Of a stretch of 64,000 nucleotides of DNA, positions 37,270-49,482 are shown in pieces; the stretch's first letter is position 1, and each line of letters starts with the position of its first letter. Below the pieces are notes generated by a model, which did not search any database, was not told the origin of the DNA, and worked only from the letters and a program-made list of their open reading frames with translations. The stretch lies in contig NC_089224.1 in NCBI RefSeq assembly GCF_963924675.1, forward strand, positions 42,265,158-42,329,157, in the 5' to 3' direction. The position numbers and the translations under genes are program-made. Source of the DNA: Phocoena phocoena (taxonomy: Eukaryota > Chordata > Mammalia > Artiodactyla > Phocoenidae).

Positions 37270-37700
37270 GATCCCCCTTCAATAATGAAGGATTTATTTT
37301 TCCAGCTGCTGGTGGTGTACCAGGAGACAGTTCTCAGTTCCCAACCCCCTTTGGGTTATTGCCTCAACTGAGAGGTGCTGCCTTGTTCAAGATTATACTC
37401 CTTGTCAAATATTTTGCATCCAATGACTGATCATTACATGCATATAAAGTACCAGTCACTGAACCCCATGGGACAGCTAGAGCTCTCTTGTGGGGTCATC
37501 TGATATTTCCCTTGAAATGAGTTGTTACTCAACTTCTCCCTCTGCCTGGTCTGCTCCCTCCCCTCCCCTCCCCTCCCCTTCCCTTCTCTTCTCTTCTCTT
37601 CCTTTCTCAAGTATTGAATCTAAGAGACTTCCTATTAAACTTCTTGCATGCTAATCTGTTTATCGAGAAAACCAACTTCCTACTGCCAGGTAATTTGGGA
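37270..37700 (+). mobile_element. Possible ERV LTR relic
   Basis: Right-hand text (agagacttcctattaaactt, cttgcatgctaatctg) resembles the polyadenylation and R-U5 portion of some mammalian LTRs. The left boundary is not defined and the family is unknown. Confidence 0.4.
37554..37609. repeat. (CCCTC)n / (CTTCT)n polypyrimidine tract
   Basis: A perfect pyrimidine run. The minus strand carries at least four GGGG runs spaced by single A bases. Confidence 0.95.
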
Positions 37701-38109
37701 TTCTATCAACAATAGTCAAAAAAGTGAATGCTTCCAGAGCTAGGACTGTTTGTTCTTTTTATATTTTTCTGCAACCTGTGGTGACTCTAATTGTTTAAGT
37801 GTACAATGAAGGCCAAAGGAAGGTGAGGAAAAGGCAGACCAAAATCTTCCCAACAGATCCAGAATAGAGATGCTTGAACTCCTCAAAGTGTCTTACATAC
37901 TTTCAGCTGATAATTATAACAGTCCTTTCTTTCTATTTTTATAGCTAAGAGGATAGAATTATTCCAGAAATAAAAGGGATGGTAACTCCTGCTTTCTCAG
38001 CCAACTGATAAAAATGTACTTCGTAATAATTTGCAAAACTTACACAACCATCTTATGTGAATAGATCAATAAAACCAGGAAATAGGAAACCCCAGTTAAA
38101 GGAAGGAAG
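37701..38109. other. Unassigned sequence
   Basis: No recognised content. Confidence 0.4.
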
Positions 38110-38335
38110 TGATGTTAATTGGGTATTGACTATATACATGGCACTGTGCTGGGCATCTTACATATGCCATCACTCTTCTGACAATAATGCTGTGGAGTTC
38201 ATATTCTATATTCTTCCCACAAATGAAATAATTGAAGCTCCGAAAGACTGAATTACTCGTTCAAGGCCCAGAAATTGGAGGCAGCATTTAAATAACTATC
38301 TAAAACACAAGTCCATGTTCCTTCCCTAAGTTACA
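38110..38335 (-). mobile_element. MIR SINE relic
   Basis: Antisense MIR order: catggcactgtgctgggcat, then catatgccatcactcttctg, then aatgaaataattgaagctcc and caaggcccagaaattgg. Confidence 0.78.
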
Positions 38336-39754
38336 CTCCCAAAGATTAGAAAAAAATGGGAATATTTTAAAGTCAGAATACATTTTGAGAATGTAGATTT
38401 TATTAAATAATTTAGATGGAACAAATCACACTGTCTTCTGCAGGCTAGATTATGGAATACATAAATCCCTCCTAATCATGTAATAACTTTACAGATTTGC
38501 TAAGTCAAACCACTTTCTTGACTTATTCACTTGTGTTCATCCTAGTAATAAGGATTCAGTAAAAGATGTATTGTAGTCAAACAAAGCCTGAAAATAAAAT
38601 AAAATTTTATGTGCAAAGTTATTTCTCACAAAGAAAAAAATACTTATGCATAATAAAGGTCATGCCTTAAACTACAATCTGGACATTTGTATTACTATGA
38701 GCCATCAAAGCCTTTGCCCTGATATTCCAAAGTATGAACTGTCTGTTCTTAAAAGTACGCTCCTACGCATTTCACTGTGCAATGTTTTAATTCATGGTCA
38801 TTACCAAAAATTAGTTACTTGATACAATTTATAATTGAGTAGAAGGTGTTTTCTGAAATCAACTTATCAATATTTTTAACAACGACTGTCGACGTTAATG
38901 ACACTGAAAGTTTGAAAATTATATTCGGCAAATTTAAGTTTTGTTTAAGATTATATGAACAAACTAAAATGCTAGTGAAAACCAATAAAGACAAGTTCCT
39001 CAGTTCACTTAAAAGTAATCTAAACTTTCTAAGGAGCAAGTGCAATAATTAAGCCAAATTAATGAAATGAGATGATACTGATTGTGCAATTTAAAAGAAT
39101 CACATCAACTGATTAAGTCAGATTGTTAAGTCCTTGGAAAGTTAATTAAGGTGCCCAAAATGAGGGCTTCCATGTGGCAAAGAGATCACTTCTAGAAGGT
39201 AACTGGTCACTCAGACTGAGGCAAAAGCAAGACATCATGCTTATTATCAGTAAAGTGTAATTGATTATGAAGTGCGAAGGACACAATTCACAATGAGTTT
39301 TTGCTTCTCTTAGTTACTGGAGCCCAGCCAAAGGAGGAATGACTCATGAGCATCAGATCTTGTCCCCCTACCCCCAACCCATCCTTCCAGAGTCAGAAGT
39401 TGTGACTGATGGAAACAGAATTTACTTCATTCTGGCTAATGGACAAGAGACTATAATTGTCTAGGGAAGATGCATTAGTCTTATCTCTATGAAGTTCTCC
39501 TTGTATCATTATAATAAGGCAATTACACTTACACTGGACTGTATAATAGACCTAGATGTCCAACAATGAATAACTGTAATCGATTATAGCTCATTATAAT
39601 CTCAAATAATTTGAAGCAGTTTTGTTTTTAAATTCTGCCGTGAAATTTAGGAAGTTTGTTGACTCTGTCTAGCCTGTCCTTTACCTGAGACAATCATGGA
39701 TCGATACTCAAAAAAGTATGATTAATTATACAGACATCAGATTTAAATCAGTCA
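38336..39754. other. Unassigned AT-rich sequence
   Basis: Overlapping frames on both strands at about 38,815-39,052 (up to 76 codons) show no recognisable family. Nothing else seen. Confidence 0.35.
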
Positions 39755-39900
39755 ACCTATGCACATCTATTAAGCAACTACTAAGTGTAAGACACTGTCT
39801 AGCTGGTGTAGGGATTTGAAAAATTATATATAACCCATGAGCCTGCTTTTACGGATTTTTATAATATGATTGAGACAAAATACCAATTCTGTAACATCAA
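39755..39900 (-). mobile_element. Possible ancient MIR/L2-like relic
   Basis: Similarity is limited to tattaagcaactactaagtg and agacactgtctagctg, the motif of old mammalian-wide repeats. Weak. Confidence 0.4.
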
Positions 39901-40489
39901 CAGAAGTTTAAGGATGCAAAAACAAACATAGGAGCAAACTGGCAACATCACCAACAATAACAAAAAAGAAAAACCCACACATAACAATGCAAAAAAGTTC
40001 TCCTGGTATATTTCTTTCTCTTTCATTGCCATTCATTTGTTTTTTGATAAAAACTAAAGCAAAACAAAGTCTGTGTTACTTTATAATGTGCTGACAAGAA
40101 CCAAAAGGTTTTAATCCTACAAAATCATTTCTTGGTGTACTACAGCGAAGTCTGAAAATGTTTGAAAGTGGAATCTCTAAACTAGTTTATGTTTCACCAA
40201 TCTTAATATTGAGTTTTCTAATTAGGTGTCCAGTTACATATTTTCAACTAGAGGCAAATAGCATTATATAAAATGTGTATTTAGCCTTTTAAACTATAAA
40301 ATATATTTCACTGTTTAACTGAAATAAATATTTTGGAATTTAGAACTAAATTTAGAACCCCTCATTTTATAGTAAAAATCCAAAGATATTATAAAGTTTA
40401 TCCAAGGTAATTTAGCTGGTTGGTAACAGAAGTTGTGCTAGTGGTCACAGTCTTCTTTCTCAAGAGGACAACAGCCTTTCTATCTCTCC
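39901..40489. other. Unassigned AT-rich sequence
   Basis: Nothing recognised. Confidence 0.4.
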
Positions 40490-40800
40490 ATTTCGGAATA
40501 GAGCTTTACATAAAAATAAAGTATTTTTACATTTCACAGCCATTATTACACTTGACCATTTTAACACTCCTGTGAAGTAGTCCATCATGATGTGTTAGGG
40601 AAAGAAGTTGATATTTACTCAGAGATTGCTGCAAGTCAAGTATTTTTCTTGGCACTGAACTGTTCAGAAAACAGAAGTTCAACAAAGGTTAAGTCTCATA
40701 TTCAATGTTGCATATCTAATAAGAAAACAGAGCTGGAACAGTATTCTGACACTATTCAGTGTCCACTCCAATTTGCCACTCTGACCACCAATGTTATTAT
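40490..40800 (-). mobile_element. Probable MIR relic(s)
   Basis: Antisense MIR-like blocks: catttcacagccattattac, aacactcctgtgaagtag, and caaaggttaagtctca with aagaaaacagagctggaaca. May be one diverged MIR with an insertion, or two. Confidence 0.45.
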
Positions 40801-41659
40801 ACCTGGTTTTCCTTACCTTGAAAGCAAAAATCATTAAACAAATACAACAAATACAGCTAGCAAAAGGTATCACAGCTGAAAAACAGAAATAAATAAGGCT
40901 CATACCTTGCCATTGATCAGTTTATACACCGGACAGTAACCAATACGTACTAAATAAACAATTATATCGCAGTGTGATGAGGAGCTGCTATATGGCAGGT
41001 ACATTCTTATCAGGTGCAAAGGGGACATAAAGCAACTCTGAACTCTATTCCCTTCCTCTCCTTAGTTAAGTTAAAAGCATATGAGTTGTATGTCTGGTTA
41101 TAGAACTTGCCATACAATAATTTTTTAAGCTGTATATTTGCCAGTATTTACATGTGTTATTGTATAGCTGGTTACATTTCTATGAAAAGTATCTCAAGAA
41201 TTGTATTAACAGTGCAAATTTTAACTATTTAAACTGTGTATACATTTATAATCAATTACTGTTTTGTCATACTATTTATACTATTTGAAAATTCCAAAAC
41301 TGTCAAAAGTCGGCACCAGAACTTAAAAGTAAAATAAAAGAATGATATTGGTTTGTACATTCATTTTAGCCATAGGGAGGAAAATACCCCCTACATTGAG
41401 AAATATAGTTCTCCAGGTAGAAAATTGATTCCTTCCAAAGACAATATCCCTTTGACTGTGAAAATAAGTAATTCTCTCCAGGTTTCAAATGTGTTATATA
41501 TTAAATTATACCTCTATAGAACACTGCTAAAGTGAATTTGTGATTTCAGTTGTCTTTTCTGAATCAGTAGTGTGCACAATGAATGACCAATCTTTAAATC
41601 TGAGGGAAAAAAGGTGATGTTAAGTTTGTGCTTTTACTACCACTGCTGATAATAATCTG
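40801..41659. other. Unassigned AT-rich sequence
   Basis: Nothing recognised. Confidence 0.4.
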
Positions 41660-41885
41660 AGAGTGCTTTAATATCATAATTTTGCAAAACCTTTTTACAT
41701 ACATTACCTTATTTGATCCTTATAAGCATTCTATAAGTTTGACTTACTATTGCCATCCTATTTTAGAGATAATGAAATTGTGGCTCAAAGAGCTTAAGTG
41801 ACCAAAGCTATTTCATCCTGCTTATAAGAAGCCAAGATGATATTCCAACCCAGGTCATTAACCCTGCCCTTTCCATTATATTTTG
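41660..41885 (-). mobile_element. MIR SINE relic
   Basis: Antisense MIR order: ttacatacattaccttattt, gatccttataagcattctat, ttttagagataatgaaattg, gtggctcaaagagcttaagt. Confidence 0.75.
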
Positions 41886-42239
41886 TTTCTGTTAGTTGTA
41901 TGATGTCTACATTTCTCTGGAATTATCTGTAACCCCTCTTCAATAAAATGTTAATATACACTTTTTTATATTGTAGGTTTTTAAAAGTCAGATTTATATA
42001 ATTTACATAGAAAAATTTTTCCCTTTTTAATGGCCAGTTTTATAAATTTTGACATACACATATTATTTTGTAGCCACCAGGCCTAGTAAGACAGGTAACA
42101 GTCTGATCATCCTCCTGTATTCTTTTATGTCTTTTGTAGTGAACTTCTCCCCCTCACTCTAGCCCCTGGCAACAACTGATCTCTTTTCTTTCCCTGGAGA
42201 TTTGCCTTTTGAGAATGTCACAGTAATGAAATGATATAG

Positions 42240-42414
42240 TCAGTGCCAGCTTCATGGGATTCCAACCTAGGGAATCACACAGGACCCTGCACTTAGAAAG
42301 GCCCTGTGCTCTGTTTAATGCTCTGCTGTCATTATACTGAAAGTCTTAATTTTTGAACAATAGGCTCCATATTTCCATTTTGCACTGGTTCCTACAAATT
42401 ATCTAGTCAGACCA
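42240..42414. mobile_element. Unnamed ~175-bp insert within the L1M
   Basis: The L1 text stops at gaaatgatatag and resumes at aaatatatagcatgtag, repeating atatag. The insert (cttagaaaggccctgtgctc, tttaatgctctgctgtcat) looks like a dispersed repeat that I have seen in mammalian DNA but cannot name. Confidence 0.6.
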
Positions 42415-42701
42415 AATATATAGCATGTAGCTATTTGAGTCTGGCTTCTTTCCCTTGGAATATGACATTTGAGTTCAACCATGTTATTGTATTGTAGCTT
42501 TCTCCCTTTTATCGTCAAGTGATTTTTCTATTGTAGGGATATACCACAGTTTGTTCATTCATTCCCCAGTTGAAGGACATTCTCATTATTTCCAATTTGG
42601 GGCAATTATGAATGAAATATTTATAAATATCCACATTTCGTGTGTGTGAACATAAATTTTTATTTCTCGTAGGTAAAGATTCAGTAGTACAAATTCCCAG
42701 T

Positions 42702-42742
42702 CGTGTGTGTGTGTGTGTGTGTGTATGTGTGTGTGTGTGTGT
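42702..42742. repeat. (TG)n microsatellite
   Basis: About 19 TG units with one TA interruption, at the inner edge of the antisense L1M. Confidence 0.95.
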
Positions 42743-42784
42743 TAGGTGTTTTGAGAACTTGTATGTGGGCGGGGTGGCATTAAA

Positions 42785-42910
42785 TGACAGTAAAGAAAAA
42801 ACAGAACTTGTAGCTGGTGAACTGTATGGTCTTCAACAAATCATCTGACCTTCTCTTTCCTAACCTGGCAATATCTTGTATACTGAAAGGAAATGAAAAT
42901 AATACTTATG
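42785..42910 (+). mobile_element. Possible MIR relic
   Basis: The order gtatggtcttcaacaaatca, tctgaccttctctttcctaa and ggaaatgaaaataatactta is MIR core-like. Confidence 0.5.
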
Positions 42911-43477
42911 GAAATGGAGAGGAAATTTAGAATGAAATTTTAGGCAAAATGTGTCCCAGAATTTCATAGCAGGTAAGCTTTATTTGGATCATTTTAGAAA
43001 TAAATACATTTGTTACCCTAAAAAGATTTAGCCTAAATTAAACCTCAATGTAGCATTGCTTTCTTTAGAGCTAATGTTCACTACATTATTTTATGCTTCT
43101 AGACTCACTTCATAAAACTGGAATGTTAATCCCAATCCATGATTTTCTGAGAAAAAATGAAAGAAGGCTAAGGGCACAATTAATGAGTTTTGTATGGGTT
43201 TATAATATCTGCTGCACTGACCATGTCAGGGACTGTCTTGTGGAACAAGGCTCTTTCAAAAGCTGATTCTCTACTCCACATTTCTCCATCTTTCTATACT
43301 TTTGTTTTTCTGTTTTACTCCCTCTTCTCACTTTTACTTTGTTGCCCCCTCCCTTTTTAAAAATTATAGTATCTATGAGTTTCTCATTATGAAGCATGAA
43401 ATTCTCAGGTCTTCAGGGACAGAAAGTATATCAGTCATTTCTGTTACCTCAGACCTGGCAAATTAAAAGTACCTCCT
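42911..43477. other. Unassigned sequence
   Basis: No gene or named repeat recognised. Confidence 0.4.
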
Positions 43478-45604
43478 ACAGGGAACACTCCCAAAGTCAT
43501 TCTCTGAAGCCGTCATCACCCTGATACCAAAACCAGACAAAGACACCACAAAAAAGAAAATTACAAGCTAATATATTTGATGATATAGATGCAAAAATCC
43601 TTAACAAAGTATTAGCAAACCAAGTCCAACAACACATAAAAAGGATCATACACCATGATCAAGTTGGATTCAACCCAGGGTTATATGGGTGGTTCAACAT
43701 ATGCAAATCAATATGATATACAACATCAACAGAAGAAAAGTCAAAAAAACACATGATCATCTCAAAAGACACAGAAAACAGCATTTGACAAAATTCAACA
43801 TCCATTCATGATAAAAACTCTTACCAAAGAGGGCATAGAGGGAATATATCTTAGCATAATATAAGCTATTTGTGATAAACTCAGAGCCAACATAATACTC
43901 AACAGTAAGAAGCTGAAAGCCTTCCTGCTAAAATCTGAAACAAGAAAAGAATACCCACTCTCACCACTTCTACTCAACAAAGTATTGGAAGTCCTAGCCA
44001 CAGCTATCAGAAAGAAAAAGAAATAAAAGTTATCAAAATGGAAAGGGAAGAGGTAAAATCACATGCAGATGACATGATACTATATACAGAAAACCCTAAA
44101 GACACCACACAAAAACTGCTAGAACTGATAAATTCAGCAAGGTAGCAGGATACAAGATTAACATACAGAATCTGTTGTATTTCTTTACACTAATAATGAA
44201 ATATCAGAAAAAAAATCCACTTTAAAATTGTATCAAAAAATAAAATAAAATACTTAGGAATAAACCTCTCCAAGGAGGCAAAAGACATATGCTGAGAACT
44301 CTAAAACATTAATAAAAGAAACTGAAGGTGATTCAAAGAAATGGAAAGATACCCCATACTCTTGGATTGGAAGAATATTGTTAAGATGGCCATACTATCC
44401 AAAGCAAACTACAGATTTAATATGATCCCTATCAACTTACCCATGACATTTTTCACAAAACTTGAACAAATAATCCTAAAATTTATCTGGAACCACAAAA
44501 GACCTGGAATTGACAAAGCAATCCTGCAGGAAAAAAACAAAGCTGGAGGCATAACCATCCCAGACTTCAGACAATACTACAAAGCTACAATAATCAAAAC
44601 AGCATGGTATTGGCACAAAAACAGACATATGGATCAATGGAATGAATAGAGATCCCAGAAATAAATCCACACAAGATTAATGGTCAATTTATCTTTGACA
44701 AAGGAGGCAAGAACGTACAATGGAGAAAAGACAGTCTCTTCAGCAAGTGGTGTTGGGAAAGCTGGAGAGCCACATGTAAAGCAATGAAGTTAGAATGCTC
44801 CCACACACCATACACAAAAATTAACTCAAAATGATTAAACACTTAAATATAAGACATGACACCATAAAACTCTTAGAAGAGAACAAAGGCAAAAAATTCT
44901 CTGACAGAAATCATAGCAATGGTTTCTTAGGCCAGTCTCCTAAGGCAAAAGAAAAAAAAGCAAAAATAAACAAATGGGACCTAATCAAAATTATAAGGTT
45001 TTGCCTAGCAAAGGAAACCATAAACAAAACAAAAAGACAACCTACAGAATGGGAGAAAATATTTGCAAATGATGTGATGAACGGGGCTTAATTTCCAAAA
45101 TATACAAACAGCTCATACAGCTCAATATCAAAAAAACAACCCAATCAAAAATGGGCAGAAGACCTAAAAAGACATTTATCCAAAGAAGACATACAGATGG
45201 CCAAGAGGCACATGAAAAGATGCTCAATATCACAAATTATTAGAGAAATGCAAATCAAAACTACAATAAGGTATCACCTCACATTGGTCAGAATGGCCAT
45301 CATTAAAAAGCCTACAATCAATGCTGGAGAAGGTGTGGAGAAAAGGGAACCCTCCTACACTGTTGGTCAGAATGTAAATTGCTGCAGCCACTATGTAGAA
45401 CAATATGGTGGTTCCTTAAAAGACTAAAAGTAGAGTTGCCATATGATCCAGCAATCCCACTCCTGAGCAGATATCTGGAAAATATGGAAACTCTAATTTG
45501 AAAAGATACATGCATCCCAATGTTCATAGCAGCACTATTTACAATAGCCAAGACATGGAAGCAACCTAAATATCCATCAACATATGAACAGATAAAGAAA
45601 ATGT

Positions 45605-45665
<61 letters not shown>

Positions 45666-46035
45666 GAATATTACTAGCCACAAAAAAGAATGAAATGTCA
45701 TTTGCAGCAACATGGATGGACCTAGAGATTTTCACAGTAAGTGAAGTAAGTCACACAAAGGCAAATATCATATGATATCACTTATATATGAAATCTAAAA
45801 ATATGATACAAATTAACTTATTTACAAAACAGAAATAGATTCACAGACACAGAAAACACACTAATGGTTATTAAAGGGAAAAGGTGGAGGGAGGGATAAA
45901 TTAGAGATTTAGGATTAATGGATACATACTAGTATATATGAAACAGATAAACAACAAGGACCTACACAGCATAGGGAACTATATTCAATAACTTGTAATA
46001 ACCTATAATGGAAAAGAATATGAAAAATAATAGGT
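43478..46035 (+). mobile_element. L1 ORF2 3' half and start of 3' UTR
   Basis: It begins at the RT start (gggaacactcccaaagtcat) and continues through RT, thumb and C-terminal domains into 3' UTR (ctatattcaataacttgtaa). It stops near 46,035 without a clear poly-A end. Frames survive at 44,341-44,649 and 44,831-45,091. The RT active site at 44,062-44,073 reads HADD, keeping both Asp codons, but frameshifts flank it. The C-terminal Cys motif CWRRC is present near 45,320. More diverged from the copies at 1-5,357 and 47,472 than these are from each other. Confidence 0.9.
45606..45661. repeat. (AT)n(AC)n microsatellite in L1 ORF2
   Basis: About 17 AT units then about 10 AC units, immediately before the conserved caatggaatatta block of ORF2. 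Confidence 0.97.
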
Positions 46036-47471
46036 ATATTAAAATAAGGAAAAGCATAGGTCTTCCTATTTTATCCTCAAATATTTCCTAACCCCCTCTT
46101 CTTTTTTCAAACTTCTTTTTCTATGCTTCATTCTGGGTAATTTCTTCAGAACTATTTTCTAGTTCACTAATTTCTCCTTCAATTCTGTCTAATCTGCAGT
46201 TTACTCATCCACTGAGTTTTAAACTTAAACATTTTATTTTTCACTTCTATAATTCTATTTTGCTAATTTCATATGTGCCTTGTCTTTTATTTAAATCAAC
46301 TTTTCCCTTCTATTTTATTTAAATACCTTACTATATTAACTTCATATTTTATATTTAATACTTCAATTATTTAGATTTCTAAGAGTATGAGTCTCATGTT
46401 TTGGTGAAGTATTTTTTCCACTGAAAGTCATAGTGGCTTTCCCCATACCCCCTTCCCCAATTTTGGACTGTGAGTTCATGTCATTGAGTCATTGGATTTT
46501 TATACTAGGGAATGCTATGTAATCTGAGCTAAGGATATGTCACACTTGAAAATATTTGTATTTTCTTTTGGTAGGTTCTCTGTGCCACCATAAGTTCTGA
46601 GCCATCTTAATTTGTGGTCAGACTTAATATTATCTGTGCTAATAATATCAGATAAAGTCAAACTTCAACTTTGAAATAAGAAAGCCATGCCCTTAAATAT
46701 TCTCAAGGGAGATAATTTTTCATCTAGAGGTCATAATAAGACAGGAAAATTTCTAACAGGTAGATACCATTTTCAAGTTCATTCTTCTCTTGAGAAAAGA
46801 AATAGTCCCAGTCCAAATAGTTACCAAGGTAGGCAAGTTCACTGGATAGATTTTACTTCTGAGATAGCTTATCATTCTTGTTTCTCACTGTGGCATTTTT
46901 ATATTTCAAGCTTAACTATGCACTTAGAGGAGGGGGGCTGTTATATTTATGCAGAAATTACATGATCTTGTTTTTCAAAATAAATTTCTAGCATTGCCAT
47001 ACTGCTAGAAACAAAAGTAACATATCCATATTTGAAGATTTAAAGTAAACAAACAAAAATAAATAGAAAGAAAATCAACTAAAGTTAAGTGATGGATGAA
47101 AACAGAATGAGAGGAGATTCAGAGAATGCTTCAAGCATATGTTTCAGAAAGTGTCAATAGATAAAGTAAAAGAAATAGGGAACCTATGTTACATAAAGGT
47201 AAACATTAAAGGAATGAAAAGTGAAATGTTAACCTTCAAAATAGATGAAATAAACACACACAAAATAAAAATATTCAGAGTACAGATTACATGAGAAAAG
47301 ACAATTATAAAATGTAGGCAAAGTTGGGTACTTAAAAATACAGGGCTGCATGGCAAAAAAACCATCATTAATGAAGTCAAATAACAAAAAAAAAGGGGGG
47401 GGGAAATAATTAACACTCCATAAAGCTACTTTTCCTAATGCATAAAGGTCTTTTACAAATCAAAAATTAAA
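46036..47471. other. Mostly unassigned; probable antisense L1 ORF1 scrap at 46,120-46,300
   Basis: 46,130-46,290 (ctgggtaatttcttcagaac, agttcactaatttctccttc, aattctgtctaatctgc) is like antisense old L1 ORF1 coiled-coil sequence. The remainder shows nothing recognised. A G run lies at 47,395-47,402. Confidence 0.45.
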
Positions 47472-49482
47472 CCAGAGGAGCTTCAAGATGGCAGAAGCAT
47501 AAGACGCGGAGATCACCTTCCTCTCGACAAATACACCAGAAATACATCTACATGTGGAACAGCTCCTACAGAACACCTACTGAACGCTGGCAGAAGACCT
47601 CAGACCTCCCAAAAGGCAAGAAACTCTACACTTACCTGGGTAGGGCAAAAGAAAAAAAAAAACAGAGACAAAAGAACAGGGACGGGACCGCACCAGTGGG
47701 AGGGAGCCGTGAAGGAGGAAAGGTTTCCACACACTAGGAAGCCCCTTCGCAGGCAGAGACTGCAGGTGGCGGAGGGGGGAAGCTTCGGAACCACGGAGGA
47801 GAGCGCAGGAACAGGGCTGAGGGAGGGCAAAGCGGGGAGATTCCCGCACAGAGGATCGGTGCCGACCAGCTCTCACCATCCCTAGAGGCTTGTCTGCTCA
47901 CCGGCCTAGGCGGGCGGGGGCTGGGAGCTGAAGCTCGGGCTTCAGAGGTCAGATCCCAGGGAGAGCACTGGGGTTGGGAACGTGAACAAAGCCTGAAGGG
48001 GTCAGGGTGCCACAGCTAGCCAGGAGGGAGTCTGGGGAAAAGTCGAGCTGCTGAAGAGGCAAGAGACTTTTTCTTGCCTCTTTGTTTCCTGGTGTGCAAT
48101 CAGAGGAGATTAACAGTGCCGCTTAAAGGAGCTCCAGAGACGGGCGTGAGCCGCGGCTAAAAGCGCGGACCCCAGAGACGGGCATGGGACACTAAGGCTG
48201 CTCCTGCCACCTCCAAGAAGCCTGTGTGCGAGCACAGGTCACTATCCACATCTCCCCTCCCGGGAGCCTGTGCAGCCCGCCACTGCCTGGGTCCCATGAT
48301 CCAGGGACAACATCCCCAGGAGAACGCACGGCGCGTCACAGGGGGCTGCAATGTCACGCTGGCCTCAGCTGCCGCAGGCTCGCCCCGCATCCATACCCCT
48401 CCCTCCCCTCGGCCTGAGTGAGCCAGAGCCGCTGAATCAGCTGCTCCTTTAACCCTATCATGTCTGAGCGAAGAACAGATGTTCTGAGGCAACCTACACG
48501 CAGAGGCGGGTCCAAATCCAAAGCTGAACCCCGAGAGCTGTGCGAAAAAAGAAGAGAAAGGAAAATCTCTCCCAGCAGCCTCAGAAGCAGCGGATTAAAT
48601 CTCCACAATCAACTTGATGTACCCTGCATCTGTAGAATACCTGAATAGACAACGAATCATCCCAAATAGAGGAGGTGGACCTTGGGAGTAAGGTATATAT
48701 ATATTTTTCCCTTTTTCTCTTTTTGTGAGTGTGTATGTGTATGCTTCTGTGTGTGATTTTGTCTGTATAGCTTTGCTTTTGCCATTTGTCCTAGGGTTCA
48801 GTCTGTCCCTTTTTTTTTTTTTAACTTTCTAAAAATTTTTTCTTAATAATTTTTAAAAATTTTTTATTTTAATAACTTTATTTTACTTTATCTTTTTTTC
48901 TTCCTTCCTTCCATTCTTCCTTCCTTCCTTTCTTTCTTTCTTTCCTTTCCTTTCCTTTCTATTTCTTCTCCCTTTTATTCTTAGCCATGTGGATGAAAGA
49001 CTATTGGTGCTCCAGCCAGGCATCAAGGCTGTGCCTCTGAGATGGAAGGGCCAAGTTCAGGACACTGGTCCACCAGAGACCTCCCAGCTCCACGTAACAT
49101 CAAATAGCAAAAATCTCCGAGAGTTCTCCATCTCAATGCCAAGACCCAGCTTCACTCAACGACCAGCAAGCTACAGTGCAAGACACCCTATGCCAAACAA
49201 CTAGCAAGATAGGAACACAACCCCATCCATTACCAGAGAGGCTGCCTAAAATCATAATAAGGCCACAGACACCCCAAAACACACCACCAGACATGGACCT
49301 GCCCACCAGAAAGACAAGACCCAGCCTCATCCATCAGAACACAGGCACTAGTCCCCTCCACCAGGAAGCCTACACAACCCACTGAACCAATCTTAGCCAC
49401 TGGGGACAGACACCAAAAACAATGGGAGCTACGAACCTGCAGCTTGTGAAAAGAAGACCCCAAACCCAGTAAGTTAAGCAAA
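47472..49482 (+). promoter_or_regulatory. L1 5' UTR / internal promoter, CpG-rich
   Basis: The element opens with gaggagcttcaagatggcag, in which caagatggcag (47,484-47,494) matches the YY1-type site that positions L1 transcription start in other mammals. 47,690-48,420 is the most CpG-rich stretch of the window. The 3' part is a T-rich and (TTCC)n polypyrimidine tract (about 48,893-48,975). Minus-strand frames up to 111 codons here are a by-product of GC richness. L1 5' UTRs act as Pol II promoters. Whether this one is active cannot be told. Confidence 0.85.

Larger units (their letters stand above)
41955..42760 (-). mobile_element. Old L1M 3' UTR and ORF2 end, antisense, split by an insert
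   Basis: Blocks ttataaattttgacatacac, cccctggcaacaactgatct, gatttgccttttgagaatgt, accacagtttgttcattcat and tgtgaacataaatttttatt run in L1 antisense order. Insert at 42,240-42,414. Confidence 0.82.

Noticed and set aside
47690..48420. CpG island as the promoter of a cellular gene
   Set aside because: It is continuous with the L1 5' UTR and is followed by L1 ORF1 and ORF2.
48157..48492. 111-codon minus-strand frame and overlapping plus-strand frames near 48.2-48.6 kb
   Set aside because: They lie in the GC-rich L1 5' UTR, where stops are scarce by composition. There are no motifs and no start context supporting a gene.
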